Assembly: GCF_009696275.1 (NCBI RefSeq)
Contig: NZ_VUMI01000012.1
Location: forward strand, 1 to 64,000
Length of the DNA: 64,000 nucleotides
Source of the DNA: Eisenbergiella porci
GTDB taxonomy: Bacteria; Bacillota; Clostridia; Lachnospirales; Lachnospiraceae
Direction: 5' to 3'
A program made the translations under genes and the position numbers. The notes below the pieces were generated by a model that searched no databases, had not been told where the DNA came from, and worked only from the letters and a program-made list of their open reading frames with translations. This document shows, in pieces, positions 1 through 6,707 of the stretch; position 1 is the stretch's first letter; every line of letters begins with the position of its first letter.

Positions 1-1
1 G

Positions 2-118
2 TACCCAAAACCCTCTATTTTCGTACCAGATACAGAGAAATGTCCATCCTCTTGGCTCATTTATCTGAGATATGAAATTAAAAATTTCTTGAAAAATAAG
101 GAAAAAACACTTGACTAA
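2..118 (+). CDS. Possible 3' end of an upstream gene (partial)
   Basis: One frame is open from the window edge to a TAA at 116-118 and encodes about 38 residues ending in a basic, Leu/Tyr-rich stretch. It stops just before the truncated nuclease gene. I do not recognise the family. YhcG-type nucleases often sit in type I restriction loci, so a restriction subunit tail is possible, but nothing in these residues proves it. It may also be chance reading through AT-rich DNA. Confidence 0.22.
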   Translation, partial: YPKPSIFVPDTEKCPSSWLIYLRYEIKNFLKNKEKTLD

Positions 119-159
119 ATAGGGAGGAAGAGGGATGGGGTGCAAAAGTAATTGACCGT

Positions 160-990
160 ATGGCCAAGGACTTAAAGGATGCATTTCCTGAAATGTCCGG
201 TTTTTCTCCCAGAAATATTAAATATATGCGTAAGTTTGCCGAGTGCTGGCCTGATTTTCAAATTGTGCAACAGGTTGTGGCACAAATTCCGTGGAGAACA
301 AATCGAATGTTGTTAGATAAACTGGATACTGAGAAAAGCCGTATCTGGTATGCATACAAAACAATAGAAAATGGCTGGAGTAGTAATATGTTGGAATTGC
401 AAATACAGAGTGGCCTTATGGAGCGTTCGGGAAGAAGCACAAATAATTTTCCAGTGGCACTTCCACCAGCGGATTCCGATATGGTCAATCAAGTGTTTAA
501 AGATCCTTACTTGTTTGATTTTCTTGGCACTGATATGCCTCGACGTGAGGTAGAGATTGAACGGCAGTTAACAGAACATATTCAAAGTTTTCTTTTGGAA
601 TTGGGACAGGGGTTTGCATTTGTGGGTAGACAGGTGCATTTGGAAGTTGGCGGTGATGATTTTTATATTGACCTTTTGTTTTATCACTTGAAGCTGCGGT
701 GTTATGTAGTAATCGAACTGAAAGCTTGCGACTTTGAGCCGGGATTTATCAGTCAGCTTAATATGTATCAAAATGTGGTAAACGATATTCTGTGTCATCC
801 GGATGACAAGCCTACTATTGGTTTATTACTGGTAAAGGGCAAGAATGAAACCGTAGTAGAGTATTCTCTAGCGGGCTATCAGAATCCTATTGGCGTGGCA
901 GAATGGAAGAATCAGATTGCTAAGGCACTACCTGAAGAATTGCGTAGCAGTCTTCCGTCTATCGAAGAAATCGAAAAAGAGCTGGAGTAA
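160..990 (+). CDS. YhcG/DUF1016-type PDDEXK nuclease, 5'-truncated
   Basis: The 276 residues match the YhcG (DUF1016) family of PDDEXK nucleases. The N-terminal helical domain carries the FSPRNIKYMRKFAE signature at residues 16-29. A nuclease core follows at about 130-270, with the DFYIDLLFYH and YVVIELKACDFEPGF segments supplying the D and ExK catalytic residues. Full-length members are roughly 330-370 aa. The same frame continues upstream of this ATG as GWGAKVIDR, a normal family stretch, but meets a TGA at 113-115. The first 50-70 residues of the family are therefore missing and the ATG is only the first internal one. No ribosome site suits it. It is most likely a remnant or inactive gene. 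Such proteins are associated with restriction or defence loci, but no partner gene is visible here. Confidence 0.7.
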   Translation: MAKDLKDAFPEMSGFSPRNIKYMRKFAECWPDFQIVQQVVAQIPWRTNRMLLDKLDTEKSRIWYAYKTIENGWSSNMLELQIQSGLMERSGRSTNNFPVALPPADSDMVNQVFKDPYLFDFLGTDMPRREVEIERQLTEHIQSFLLELGQGFAFVGRQVHLEVGGDDFYIDLLFYHLKLRCYVVIELKACDFEPGFISQLNMYQNVVNDILCHPDDKPTIGLLLVKGKNETVVEYSLAGYQNPIGVAEWKNQIAKALPEELRSSLPSIEEIEKELE

Positions 991-1016
991 TTGTGCCACA
1001 GCTTGTGGCACAATTA
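988..1016. repeat. Perfect hairpin at the end of the nuclease gene
   Basis: A perfect 13-bp inverted repeat (TAATTGTGCCACA) with a 3-nt loop begins on the stop codon. There is no downstream T-run, so it is an mRNA 3'-end structure or a remnant of an insertion site rather than a classical intrinsic terminator. Confidence 0.6.
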
Positions 1017-1030
1017 AATCCGGTTTATGT

Positions 1031-1100
1031 AGAACATCACTGCCAACAATAAGACGCTTAAACTCTGAAAGTTCATGCGTCTTATTGTTGGTAATGTTCT
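1031..1100. repeat. 70-bp inverted repeat
   Basis: The arms AGAACAT and CCAACAATAAGACGC pair with GCGTCTTATTGTTGG and ATGTTCT, giving 22 paired bases interrupted by a small internal loop and closed by about 18 nt. No coding sequence spans it. The size and symmetry suit a small non-autonomous hairpin element or a long transcript-end hairpin. Confidence 0.55.
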
Positions 1101-1512
1101 ATAATCAACAAATCATTTTTGAGAGTTGCTGCAGATATTTCAAAAATTTAGTATTTATGATACACTCTAAAAAATATGATGCGAAATGATTTATGGGTAA
1201 AAAAGCCAATATTCTACTTGAACAAGAAAGATAATGCTTTCCCCAAGGAGAGATTATACTTGCGGGACATCATTATTACCCACTCAACACATTGCGAGGT
1301 TTGTGTGAAATTGTATCGAAAATAAACATATTTTGGCTGAATTAACTCGTTGTGTTACTTTCATAATCAAACAATAAGAGGGATTTCTTGTTAGTGAGGA
1401 ATTACCAGAAGGGTTTTGAGTATGTGGAATATTGCTATTAACAAAACCTGTCATATACTCATGGAGATTATGAAAACGGTAAAAACTTTATAGAAGCAAG
1501 GAGGAGTGTGAA
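1101..1512. other. Intergenic AT-rich stretch, no gene recognised
   Basis: About 410 bp with short interrupted reading frames only. One begins MGKKANILLEQER and stops within 14 codons. The stretch ends in a good ribosome site (AAGGAGG) for the gene at 1513. Probably eroded coding DNA; no family can be named. Confidence 0.4.
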
Positions 1513-2253
1513 ATGGCTTCACAGCCGATTTATCAATTTTATGTAGAATTGCAAGATTATACACCCAAAATATGGCGTCGCTTCCAGGTGCTTGGAAATG
1601 TTACTGCGGCAAGGCTTGCCTATATTATCATGACGATGTTTGAAATGCAGGCAAGCCATTTGTTCTGTATCGATGTAATGTACCGTCGAAATTTTTATCA
1701 GGCTATGGGTAAATCTTTTCCATCAGAAGAGATAGAAAAACTATTTCCACCAGATAAAATAAAAGAAACCTGCCGTTATGATGTGCAGAATCAAATGACT
1801 GTTGATTTTGACGATGAAGAAGCGGAGAATGCAGCGTATGTCAAAATATCACAGCTGGTGTCAAACAGCGGTGATGAAATGGTTCTTTTCTACGATTATG
1901 GTGATGGCTGGGAGGTTTCCATTACTCTTGAAAAAATATTTGAGGATAAGGAATTACCGGGAAGAGAGTTGCCGCGGGTTCTAGAGGGCGACGGTTATGG
2001 GATTATTGAGAACTGTGGCGGACCAGGCGGTCTTAAAGAATTGGAAAAGGCATTCAAGAAGAAAAGCGGAAAGAAATATCGGGAATTTTGTAATTGGCTT
2101 GGATTTGAGGAATTGGATCTGACATCCTTTGATGTTGACGATATGAATTTCAGACTGAAAAAAGTCCCAAGAATTTATGCCGATGCATATGAATTGGGTT
2201 TAGAGCCGACAAAACAATCATTAAACTTGCTCACGAGAAAATATAAAAAGTAA
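1513..2253 (+). CDS. Plasmid pRiA4b ORF-3-like protein
   Basis: A 246-aa protein of the pRiA4b ORF-3 (IS1096 TnpR-like) family. It opens with the typical YQFYVELQDYTPKIWRRFQV segment at residues 7-26. The conserved MVLFYDYGDGWEVSI block lies near 127-141 and the GGPGG-type turn near 174. The molecular role of the family is not established; it is common as a passenger in mobile or accessory DNA. The ATG follows AAGGAGG at 8 nt. The protein appears complete. Neighbours on both sides are gene fragments, so it is probably cargo of an old mobile segment. Confidence 0.8.
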   Translation: MASQPIYQFYVELQDYTPKIWRRFQVLGNVTAARLAYIIMTMFEMQASHLFCIDVMYRRNFYQAMGKSFPSEEIEKLFPPDKIKETCRYDVQNQMTVDFDDEEAENAAYVKISQLVSNSGDEMVLFYDYGDGWEVSITLEKIFEDKELPGRELPRVLEGDGYGIIENCGGPGGLKELEKAFKKKSGKKYREFCNWLGFEELDLTSFDVDDMNFRLKKVPRIYADAYELGLEPTKQSLNLLTRKYKK

Positions 2254-2433
2254 ATGTTTAATGTAAAGTATGCTTTAAAGAAAAGAACAGGGGATTATCG
2301 TGGACAAAAAGCATTGTATGAAACAATTGAAGATCTATCATTGGCGCTATTGTATTTGACGAGGTTTCAGAATAATTATAAATTTTGTCGGTATATGGAT
2401 TTTGATGTAGTATTCATGGAGGAGATCTTTTAA
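2254..2433 (+). CDS. Short DUF6429-like fragment
   Basis: The ATG directly abuts the TAA of the preceding gene and opens a 59-aa frame. Its second half (TIEDLSLALLYLTRF, then MDFDVVFMEEIF) resembles the start of DUF6429 proteins, in which a helix with LLYLT is followed by a YDFDVL-type stretch. The usual tryptophan-lysine pair is lost and the C-terminal part is absent. The first 20 basic residues do not belong to that family. I read it as a degraded fragment; expression is uncertain. Confidence 0.35.
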   Translation: MFNVKYALKKRTGDYRGQKALYETIEDLSLALLYLTRFQNNYKFCRYMDFDVVFMEEIF

Positions 2434-2459
2434 TAATAGTTATTTTTGGTGTATCCAAT

Positions 2460-2759
2460 GTGGAAAAAACTGTGATAGGAAAGAAGGTTGAGGCTGGTGA
2501 AACAAAACAGGAAGCCCTTATCAGAGAATGCGAGGAAGAATTGGCAATAGAGCTTTCTGTAGAGGAAGAATTTATGTCTGTAGTACATGAGTATCCAGAT
2601 ATAAAGGTTCGCCTGACATTGTTTAATGCTGCAATTAAAAATGGAGTGCCTCAAAAGCTGGAGCATAATGATATAAGATGGATTCGTAGAGATGAGATTC
2701 CCCAATTTGCATTTTGCCCCGCGGATATTGAGATACTGAAACGGATAATGGAAAGCTAA
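2460..2759 (+). pseudogene. NUDIX (MutT-type) hydrolase remnant
   Basis: The frame encodes most of a NUDIX box (GKKVEAGETKQEALIRECEEEL) followed by the conserved C-terminal half (ending IEILKRIMES). It therefore belonged to the MutT/8-oxo-dGTP diphosphatase-like family, which cleaves nucleoside diphosphate derivatives. Working members are about 130 aa and have an N-terminal strand pair plus a WEFPGGK lead-in. Here only about 100 aa remain: the lead-in reads TVIGKK, and an adjacent frame has TGG AAA AAA in place of the W-E-F codons. The 5' half is lost and the upstream DNA is unrelated. It is very likely non-functional. Confidence 0.6.
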
Positions 2760-2794
2760 GCTTGCATCTGAAGGCCCGCCTTAGGCCAATACAG

Positions 2795-2876
2795 TTAAAA
2801 CCATAAATACCCAATACCATAATCACCCAAAAACATAAACACCTATAACCCAAAAACCCAAAACCACACCCAACCT
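2795..2876. other. 82-nt stretch without any G
   Basis: No guanine occurs on the plus strand from 2795 to 2876, in a sequence of mixed A, C and T. The minus strand therefore carries at least five separate GGG runs with T/A-rich loops. It lies between the NUDIX remnant and the promoter of the glycan locus. It could act as a C-rich, unstructured Rho-loading RNA for transcripts entering from the left, or as a G-quadruplex former on the other strand. There is no coding content. Confidence 0.6.
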
Positions 2877-2929
2877 GCCGCATATCACTGCCCCTCTCTC
2901 CTCAGAAGGCCCCTCTGATATGCAGCAGG
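2874..2929. repeat. Imperfect hairpin before the locus promoter
   Basis: CCTGCCGCATATCA at 2874-2887 pairs with TGATATGCAGCAGG at 2916-2929 with one mismatch, enclosing a C-rich 28-nt loop. It ends exactly where the direct-repeat promoter element begins. Confidence 0.45.
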
Positions 2930-2992
2930 TCAATTTTTGCCGGAGCAGGTCAAGAATATCACATTGTTGATCTGTTCCGGCCGTTTTATACT
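2926..2992 (+). promoter_or_regulatory. Promoter with two CAGGTCAA half-sites
   Basis: A -35 TTGTTG (2964-2969), 17-bp spacer and -10 TATACT (2987-2992) precede the hydrolase gene at 3058. CAGGTCAA occurs at 2926 and again at 2946, a 20-bp period, with the second copy 10 bp upstream of the -35. The same arrangement with the same spacing occurs at 10670-10736. The layout is that of an AraC-type activator site, presumably for the YesN-like regulator encoded at 14467. Confidence 0.65.
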
Positions 2993-3057
2993 TTACTAAA
3001 GGCTTAAAATGGCCAAAAATCCAATCAGCCACAAAAAACAGAGGAGAAAAAATAAAA

Positions 3058-4593
3058 ATGTATCAATACGAAATGTTCGAATTAAGCCTCACCGGCGAAC
3101 CGCCCCAGGGCTCCCAGGCGCTGTTCACTTTCCAAACCGTATTCCATCTGGACGGCGAAGAAAAGACCGTAAAAGGCTTCTACGCAGGAAGCAATACTTA
3201 TAAAGTACGTTTCCTCCCCAAAAAAACCGGCCTGTATTCCTGGAAAACCGAAAGCAATATTCCCTTGGAAGGACCTGTGGCAGGGGAAGAAGAATGCCTG
3301 CCGGCAAGGACCGGACGACATGGTATGGTAAAGACAGAGGGCCTTCATTTTGTTTATGAAGACGGTACGAAATACCTGCCGTTCGGAACCACCATTTACG
3401 CCCTTGCCCACCAGAGCGAGGAGATAATTGAACAAACCATGCACACCCTGGAGCACGCCCCCTTTAATAAAGTGCGCCATTGCATTTTTCCGAAGCATTA
3501 CAGATACAATCACAATGAGCCGCAGTTTTTCCCTTTTGAAAAAAATGCGGAAGGGAAGTGGGATGTGCACCGCCCCTGCATGGACTACTGGGAGCATTTT
3601 GAAAAAATCCTGGTCCGACTGGGAGATATGGGAATAGAAACGGATTTGATTTTGTTCCATCCTTATGACCGTTGGGGCTTTTCCATAATGAGTATGGAAG
3701 AATGGAAAATTCACCTGGATTACCTGCTCCGGAGACTGTCCGCCTATCCCTTTATCTGGTGGAGCCTGGCAAATGAATATGATCTGATGTTCAACCGTAC
3801 GATGGAGGATTGGTATGAGATAGAGGAATTTGTCGCTGCCAATGACTGCTATGAGCATTTGCTGAGCAATCATAACTGTCTCCATTTTTACGATTTCACC
3901 CGCCCCAATGTGACGCATTGCTGCATTCAGACGGATGGTATGCATAAGGCGGCGGAATGGCAGGAGAGGTATCAAAAGCCGGTGGTTTTTGACGAGTGCT
4001 GTTATGAGGGCAACATCGATATGGCCTGGGGGAATATTTCCGCATTTGAGCTGGTGAACCGTTTCTGGCGCGGCTGCGTTCAGGGGGCCTTTGTGACCCA
4101 TGGGGAAACTTATGTTTCGGAGGACGAGGTGCTCTGGTGGGCGAGGGGCGGCCGTTTGAAGGGGCAGAGCGCGCAGCGGATTGCTTTCCTGAAGGATTTT
4201 CTGTACAGCCTGCCATCCTGCATAAGTCCCTGGAAGGAGCCTTTTGTGATGGGGCCGGATGATAGGAACATTACGGCCACAGTTTTTGAGAAACCGGAGG
4301 AAGCATATGAACGGTTCCGGGCTTTGGTAAATACAGAGGAACGGGAGCTGTCCCAGGCAAAGGACGCATGCTATTATGGCCATTGCGGGGATCAGGTCTA
4401 CATAAAATATTTTGCGAGGCAGTGTTGCGCTATGTGTTTCCTTACCCTGCCGGAGGATAAAAAATACGAGGTTGAGATCATCGATGCATGGGAAATGACA
4501 AGGACGACTGCGCTGGAGGAGGCCTGCGGAAGGGTCGAAGTCAGGCTGCCCGGCAAAGAAGGGATTGCCGTGATTGCAAAACAGCTGCAATAA
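3058..4593 (+). CDS. GH-A clan glycoside hydrolase, DUF5060/DUF4038/DUF5605 type
   Basis: A 511-aa protein without signal peptide, so probably cytoplasmic. Residues 1-70 form a DUF5060-like beta domain, about 90-400 a TIM-barrel, and the remainder a DUF5605-like beta domain. The barrel shows the two clan GH-A glutamates: the acid/base in LANEYD (E240) and the nucleophile in VVFDECCYEG (E313). Relatives with DUF4038 include apiosidase-type GH140 enzymes, so a plant side-chain sugar such as apiose is a reasonable guess, but the substrate cannot be read from the sequence. The ATG follows GAGGAG. It is first in the locus and has its own promoter with the repeat element shared with the transporter operon. 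Confidence 0.8.
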   Translation: MYQYEMFELSLTGEPPQGSQALFTFQTVFHLDGEEKTVKGFYAGSNTYKVRFLPKKTGLYSWKTESNIPLEGPVAGEEECLPARTGRHGMVKTEGLHFVYEDGTKYLPFGTTIYALAHQSEEIIEQTMHTLEHAPFNKVRHCIFPKHYRYNHNEPQFFPFEKNAEGKWDVHRPCMDYWEHFEKILVRLGDMGIETDLILFHPYDRWGFSIMSMEEWKIHLDYLLRRLSAYPFIWWSLANEYDLMFNRTMEDWYEIEEFVAANDCYEHLLSNHNCLHFYDFTRPNVTHCCIQTDGMHKAAEWQERYQKPVVFDECCYEGNIDMAWGNISAFELVNRFWRGCVQGAFVTHGETYVSEDEVLWWARGGRLKGQSAQRIAFLKDFLYSLPSCISPWKEPFVMGPDDRNITATVFEKPEEAYERFRALVNTEERELSQAKDACYYGHCGDQVYIKYFARQCCAMCFLTLPEDKKYEVEIIDAWEMTRTTALEEACGRVEVRLPGKEGIAVIAKQLQ

Positions 4594-4637
4594 TTAATTA
4601 AACAGCTGCAGTAATTAATTAAACAGCTGCAATAATT
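4579..4637. repeat. 21-bp tandem repeat over the stop codon
   Basis: The unit AAACAGCTGCAATAATTAATT recurs at 4579, 4600 and 4621 (2.8 copies, one base difference). The first copy contains the last codons and TAA of the hydrolase gene, so the 3' end of the gene has been locally duplicated. Confidence 0.85.
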
Positions 4638-4662
4638 GTGAACGTACCGGACGTTACGTATC

Positions 4663-4703
4663 TTGAACGCACAATCGGGTTCCTGTATACTGGACTATAC
4701 AGG
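4663..4703 (+). promoter_or_regulatory. Promoter and palindromic operator of the kinase gene
   Basis: -35 TTGAAC (4663-4668), 17-bp spacer, -10 TATACT (4686-4691). The -10 is embedded in a perfect dyad CCTGTATA-N6-TATACAGG (4682-4703), which would let a bound repressor block the start site. The CAGGTCAA element is absent here. Confidence 0.6.
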
Positions 4704-4723
4704 GTAAAAAACGGAAACAGGCA

Positions 4724-4840
4724 GGTCTGCGCATTTACTGCGCAGACCGTGGAAAAACGCTGCGCTTCAGGCATCCGGCCCACAGCGCAGCGTTTAATTG
4801 GCCGGATGCGGTAACGGTTCGGCCCCGTCTGAACCGTTAC
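4724..4840 (+). ncRNA. Structured 5' leader with pseudoknot topology
   Basis: The roughly 200-nt leader of the kinase gene contains four perfect stems. These are 10 bp at 4724-4733/4739-4748; 12 bp at 4755-4766/4784-4795; 10 bp at 4771-4780/4800-4809; and 10 bp at 4811-4820/4831-4840. The second and third stems interleave, so they form either an H-type pseudoknot or two mutually exclusive hairpins. No T-run follows any stem, so control would act on translation or RNA stability. I do not recognise a known riboswitch class. Confidence 0.5.
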
Positions 4841-4901
4841 AAAAAGACGCTCCGTCCGGCTTCCCGGAGGGGGAAAAAGCTTCTGATATGGGGGAAGGGG
4901 C

Positions 4902-6644
4902 ATGAAAAAGCAGGGTATGGTGAGTGTTTTTAAAAAGCTGTACATTCTTTTTGTAATCATCATAGTAATTATCTATGTGAGTACAATCATAATTTTCCTG
5001 AAATATGCGAAACAGCAGAGGAATGTGGAAATAGGCGGGATGCAGAGCGCCGTCGTCCATAATGTTTCGGCGCTGGAGCAGCAGCTGGAAATTATTTATA
5101 ATCTGGAACGCAATCTGGTCAGCGACGGAAGGATTTCGTCCCTGGTATATGACACTTCCCTGAACGGGTATGAAAGGTCCCAGCTGATGTTGGCGCTGCT
5201 GGTGAATATGCAGGGCTTTCAGTCGCTGAATAATATCATTGAGGATATCACCATTATTTTTCCCAAACAGGAGATGGAGCTGAGCGCGGTGGAGGGGCAT
5301 GGCAGTAAGGAATATGTGCCCATACCCAGGAACGGGGATAATACGGCCCGCAGCCTGGTATATTGCGACGGGAAGGCGCAGATGGAGCTGCTGTACCCTC
5401 TGACCTATTCCATAGAGGAGGATTACGTCCCTGATTTCGGCGTGAGCATTACGCTTTCGGAGGATTATCTGCAGGAGCTTCTGGAGCTGTTTGGCAGCGG
5501 AGAACAGGCGGGCGCGTTTTTTGTGCTGGATGGCGGGGAAGTGCTTGGCCAGCAGCCTGTGGAGGGGGAAGCGCAGGCGCAGCTGATGGACTGCTGGTAC
5601 CGGGCATGGGAGAAGCAGGGCGGAGGAGAGAGTTTTCTCGGTAAGGGAAGGTGCCTGGGGACAAGCAATCTGTTTATGTCAGAAAGCATTCCCGGCTACG
5701 GGATTACCGTGGTTGCCTACCGCAGCGGCAGAGGGATAGGCAGCTCGGCAATGGTGGCTTTGCTTATGATGGGAGTTGTGCTTTTGGTCATCAGCATACT
5801 GTTTTTTGAAATCCTCTATCAGACCAACACCGCCGTGAATAAGCCGCTGAAAAAGGTGGTGCAGGCGTTTGGGCAGGTGCAGGAGGGCAACCTGGAAATC
5901 CGGATTTTCCATAAGCCCCAGGATGAGTTTCAATACATATATTCGTCCTTCAACCGAATGGTGGAACGCATCCAGGAGCTGATTGAAAACGTAAAGGAGC
6001 AGGGCAGGCTTTTACAGAATGCGGAGCTGATGCAGCTGCAGTCCCAGATCAACCCACACTTTTTGTATAACAGCTTCTATCTGATCCGGATTATGGCTAA
6101 AAATGAGTCCTATGATCAGATTATACAGTTCGTCACCTCCCTGGCAAAGTACTACCGTTTCCTGAACAAGGAGGTGGAGCAGAATATCCTCCTAAGCCGC
6201 GAGGTGGAGCATATGGAGAATTATATCGACATCCAGCAGATGCGGTTCGGGGATAAAATCACGGTGCATAAAGGGCAGCTGCCGGAAAGCGCGGCCGGTT
6301 TCCTTGTGCCGAAGCTGATACTGCAGCCTGTCATTGAAAATGCCTATAATTATGGCATGTCGGATATTTTAAAGGACGGCCGGATCGCCATCTCTTATTC
6401 TCATAAGGAGCCTTACCTTTGTATTGTCATTGAGGATAATGGGAACGGCGGAAGCAGCGAAAATATTGAAAGAATGCGGGAATACATCCAGGATTATCAG
6501 GGTCGGGCAGCCGGACATGCGCTTTCCAATATAGAACGCAGGCTGAAGCTGGCTTACGGGGAAACAAGCGGCATCCTGCTGGAACAAAGTGAGCTGGGAG
6601 GCTTGAAGGTGATCCTGCGGATTGACATGAGGGTAACGCTGTAA
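4902..6644 (+). CDS. YesM-family sensor histidine kinase
   Basis: A 580-aa membrane kinase. A membrane segment near residues 13-35 and a second near 275-300 bracket an extracellular sensor of about 240 residues. A HAMP linker (about 305-360) and His_kinase domain follow. The phosphoacceptor is H386 in QSQINPHFLYN, and the ATPase domain shows ENAYNYG and EDNGNGG. This is the YesM class that pairs with YesN/AraC response regulators to sense extracellular sugars. The likely partner is encoded at 14467, about 8 kb downstream, beyond the transporter genes. The ATG follows GGGGAAGGGG. The long structured leader suggests its synthesis is itself controlled. Confidence 0.9.
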   Translation: MKKQGMVSVFKKLYILFVIIIVIIYVSTIIIFLKYAKQQRNVEIGGMQSAVVHNVSALEQQLEIIYNLERNLVSDGRISSLVYDTSLNGYERSQLMLALLVNMQGFQSLNNIIEDITIIFPKQEMELSAVEGHGSKEYVPIPRNGDNTARSLVYCDGKAQMELLYPLTYSIEEDYVPDFGVSITLSEDYLQELLELFGSGEQAGAFFVLDGGEVLGQQPVEGEAQAQLMDCWYRAWEKQGGGESFLGKGRCLGTSNLFMSESIPGYGITVVAYRSGRGIGSSAMVALLMMGVVLLVISILFFEILYQTNTAVNKPLKKVVQAFGQVQEGNLEIRIFHKPQDEFQYIYSSFNRMVERIQELIENVKEQGRLLQNAELMQLQSQINPHFLYNSFYLIRIMAKNESYDQIIQFVTSLAKYYRFLNKEVEQNILLSREVEHMENYIDIQQMRFGDKITVHKGQLPESAAGFLVPKLILQPVIENAYNYGMSDILKDGRIAISYSHKEPYLCIVIEDNGNGGSSENIERMREYIQDYQGRAAGHALSNIERRLKLAYGETSGILLEQSELGGLKVILRIDMRVTL

Positions 6645-6707
6645 GCCGTAGGCTGCTTTATACTTTTTTGAAAGGCTGGAATGGCCGCAGAAGGAGGAGG
6701 TAAAATT

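Noticed and set aside
3082-4590. A 502-codon open frame on the minus strand opposite the GH-A hydrolase
   Set aside because: No ribosome site or recognisable family; it is a composition shadow of the plus-strand gene, which has intact catalytic motifs.
6636-6664. A third copy of the CAGGTCAA promoter before the GH78 gene
   Set aside because: The TATACT box and downstream bases resemble the 2987 promoter, but there is no -35 and no CAGGTCAA half-site at the required distance.
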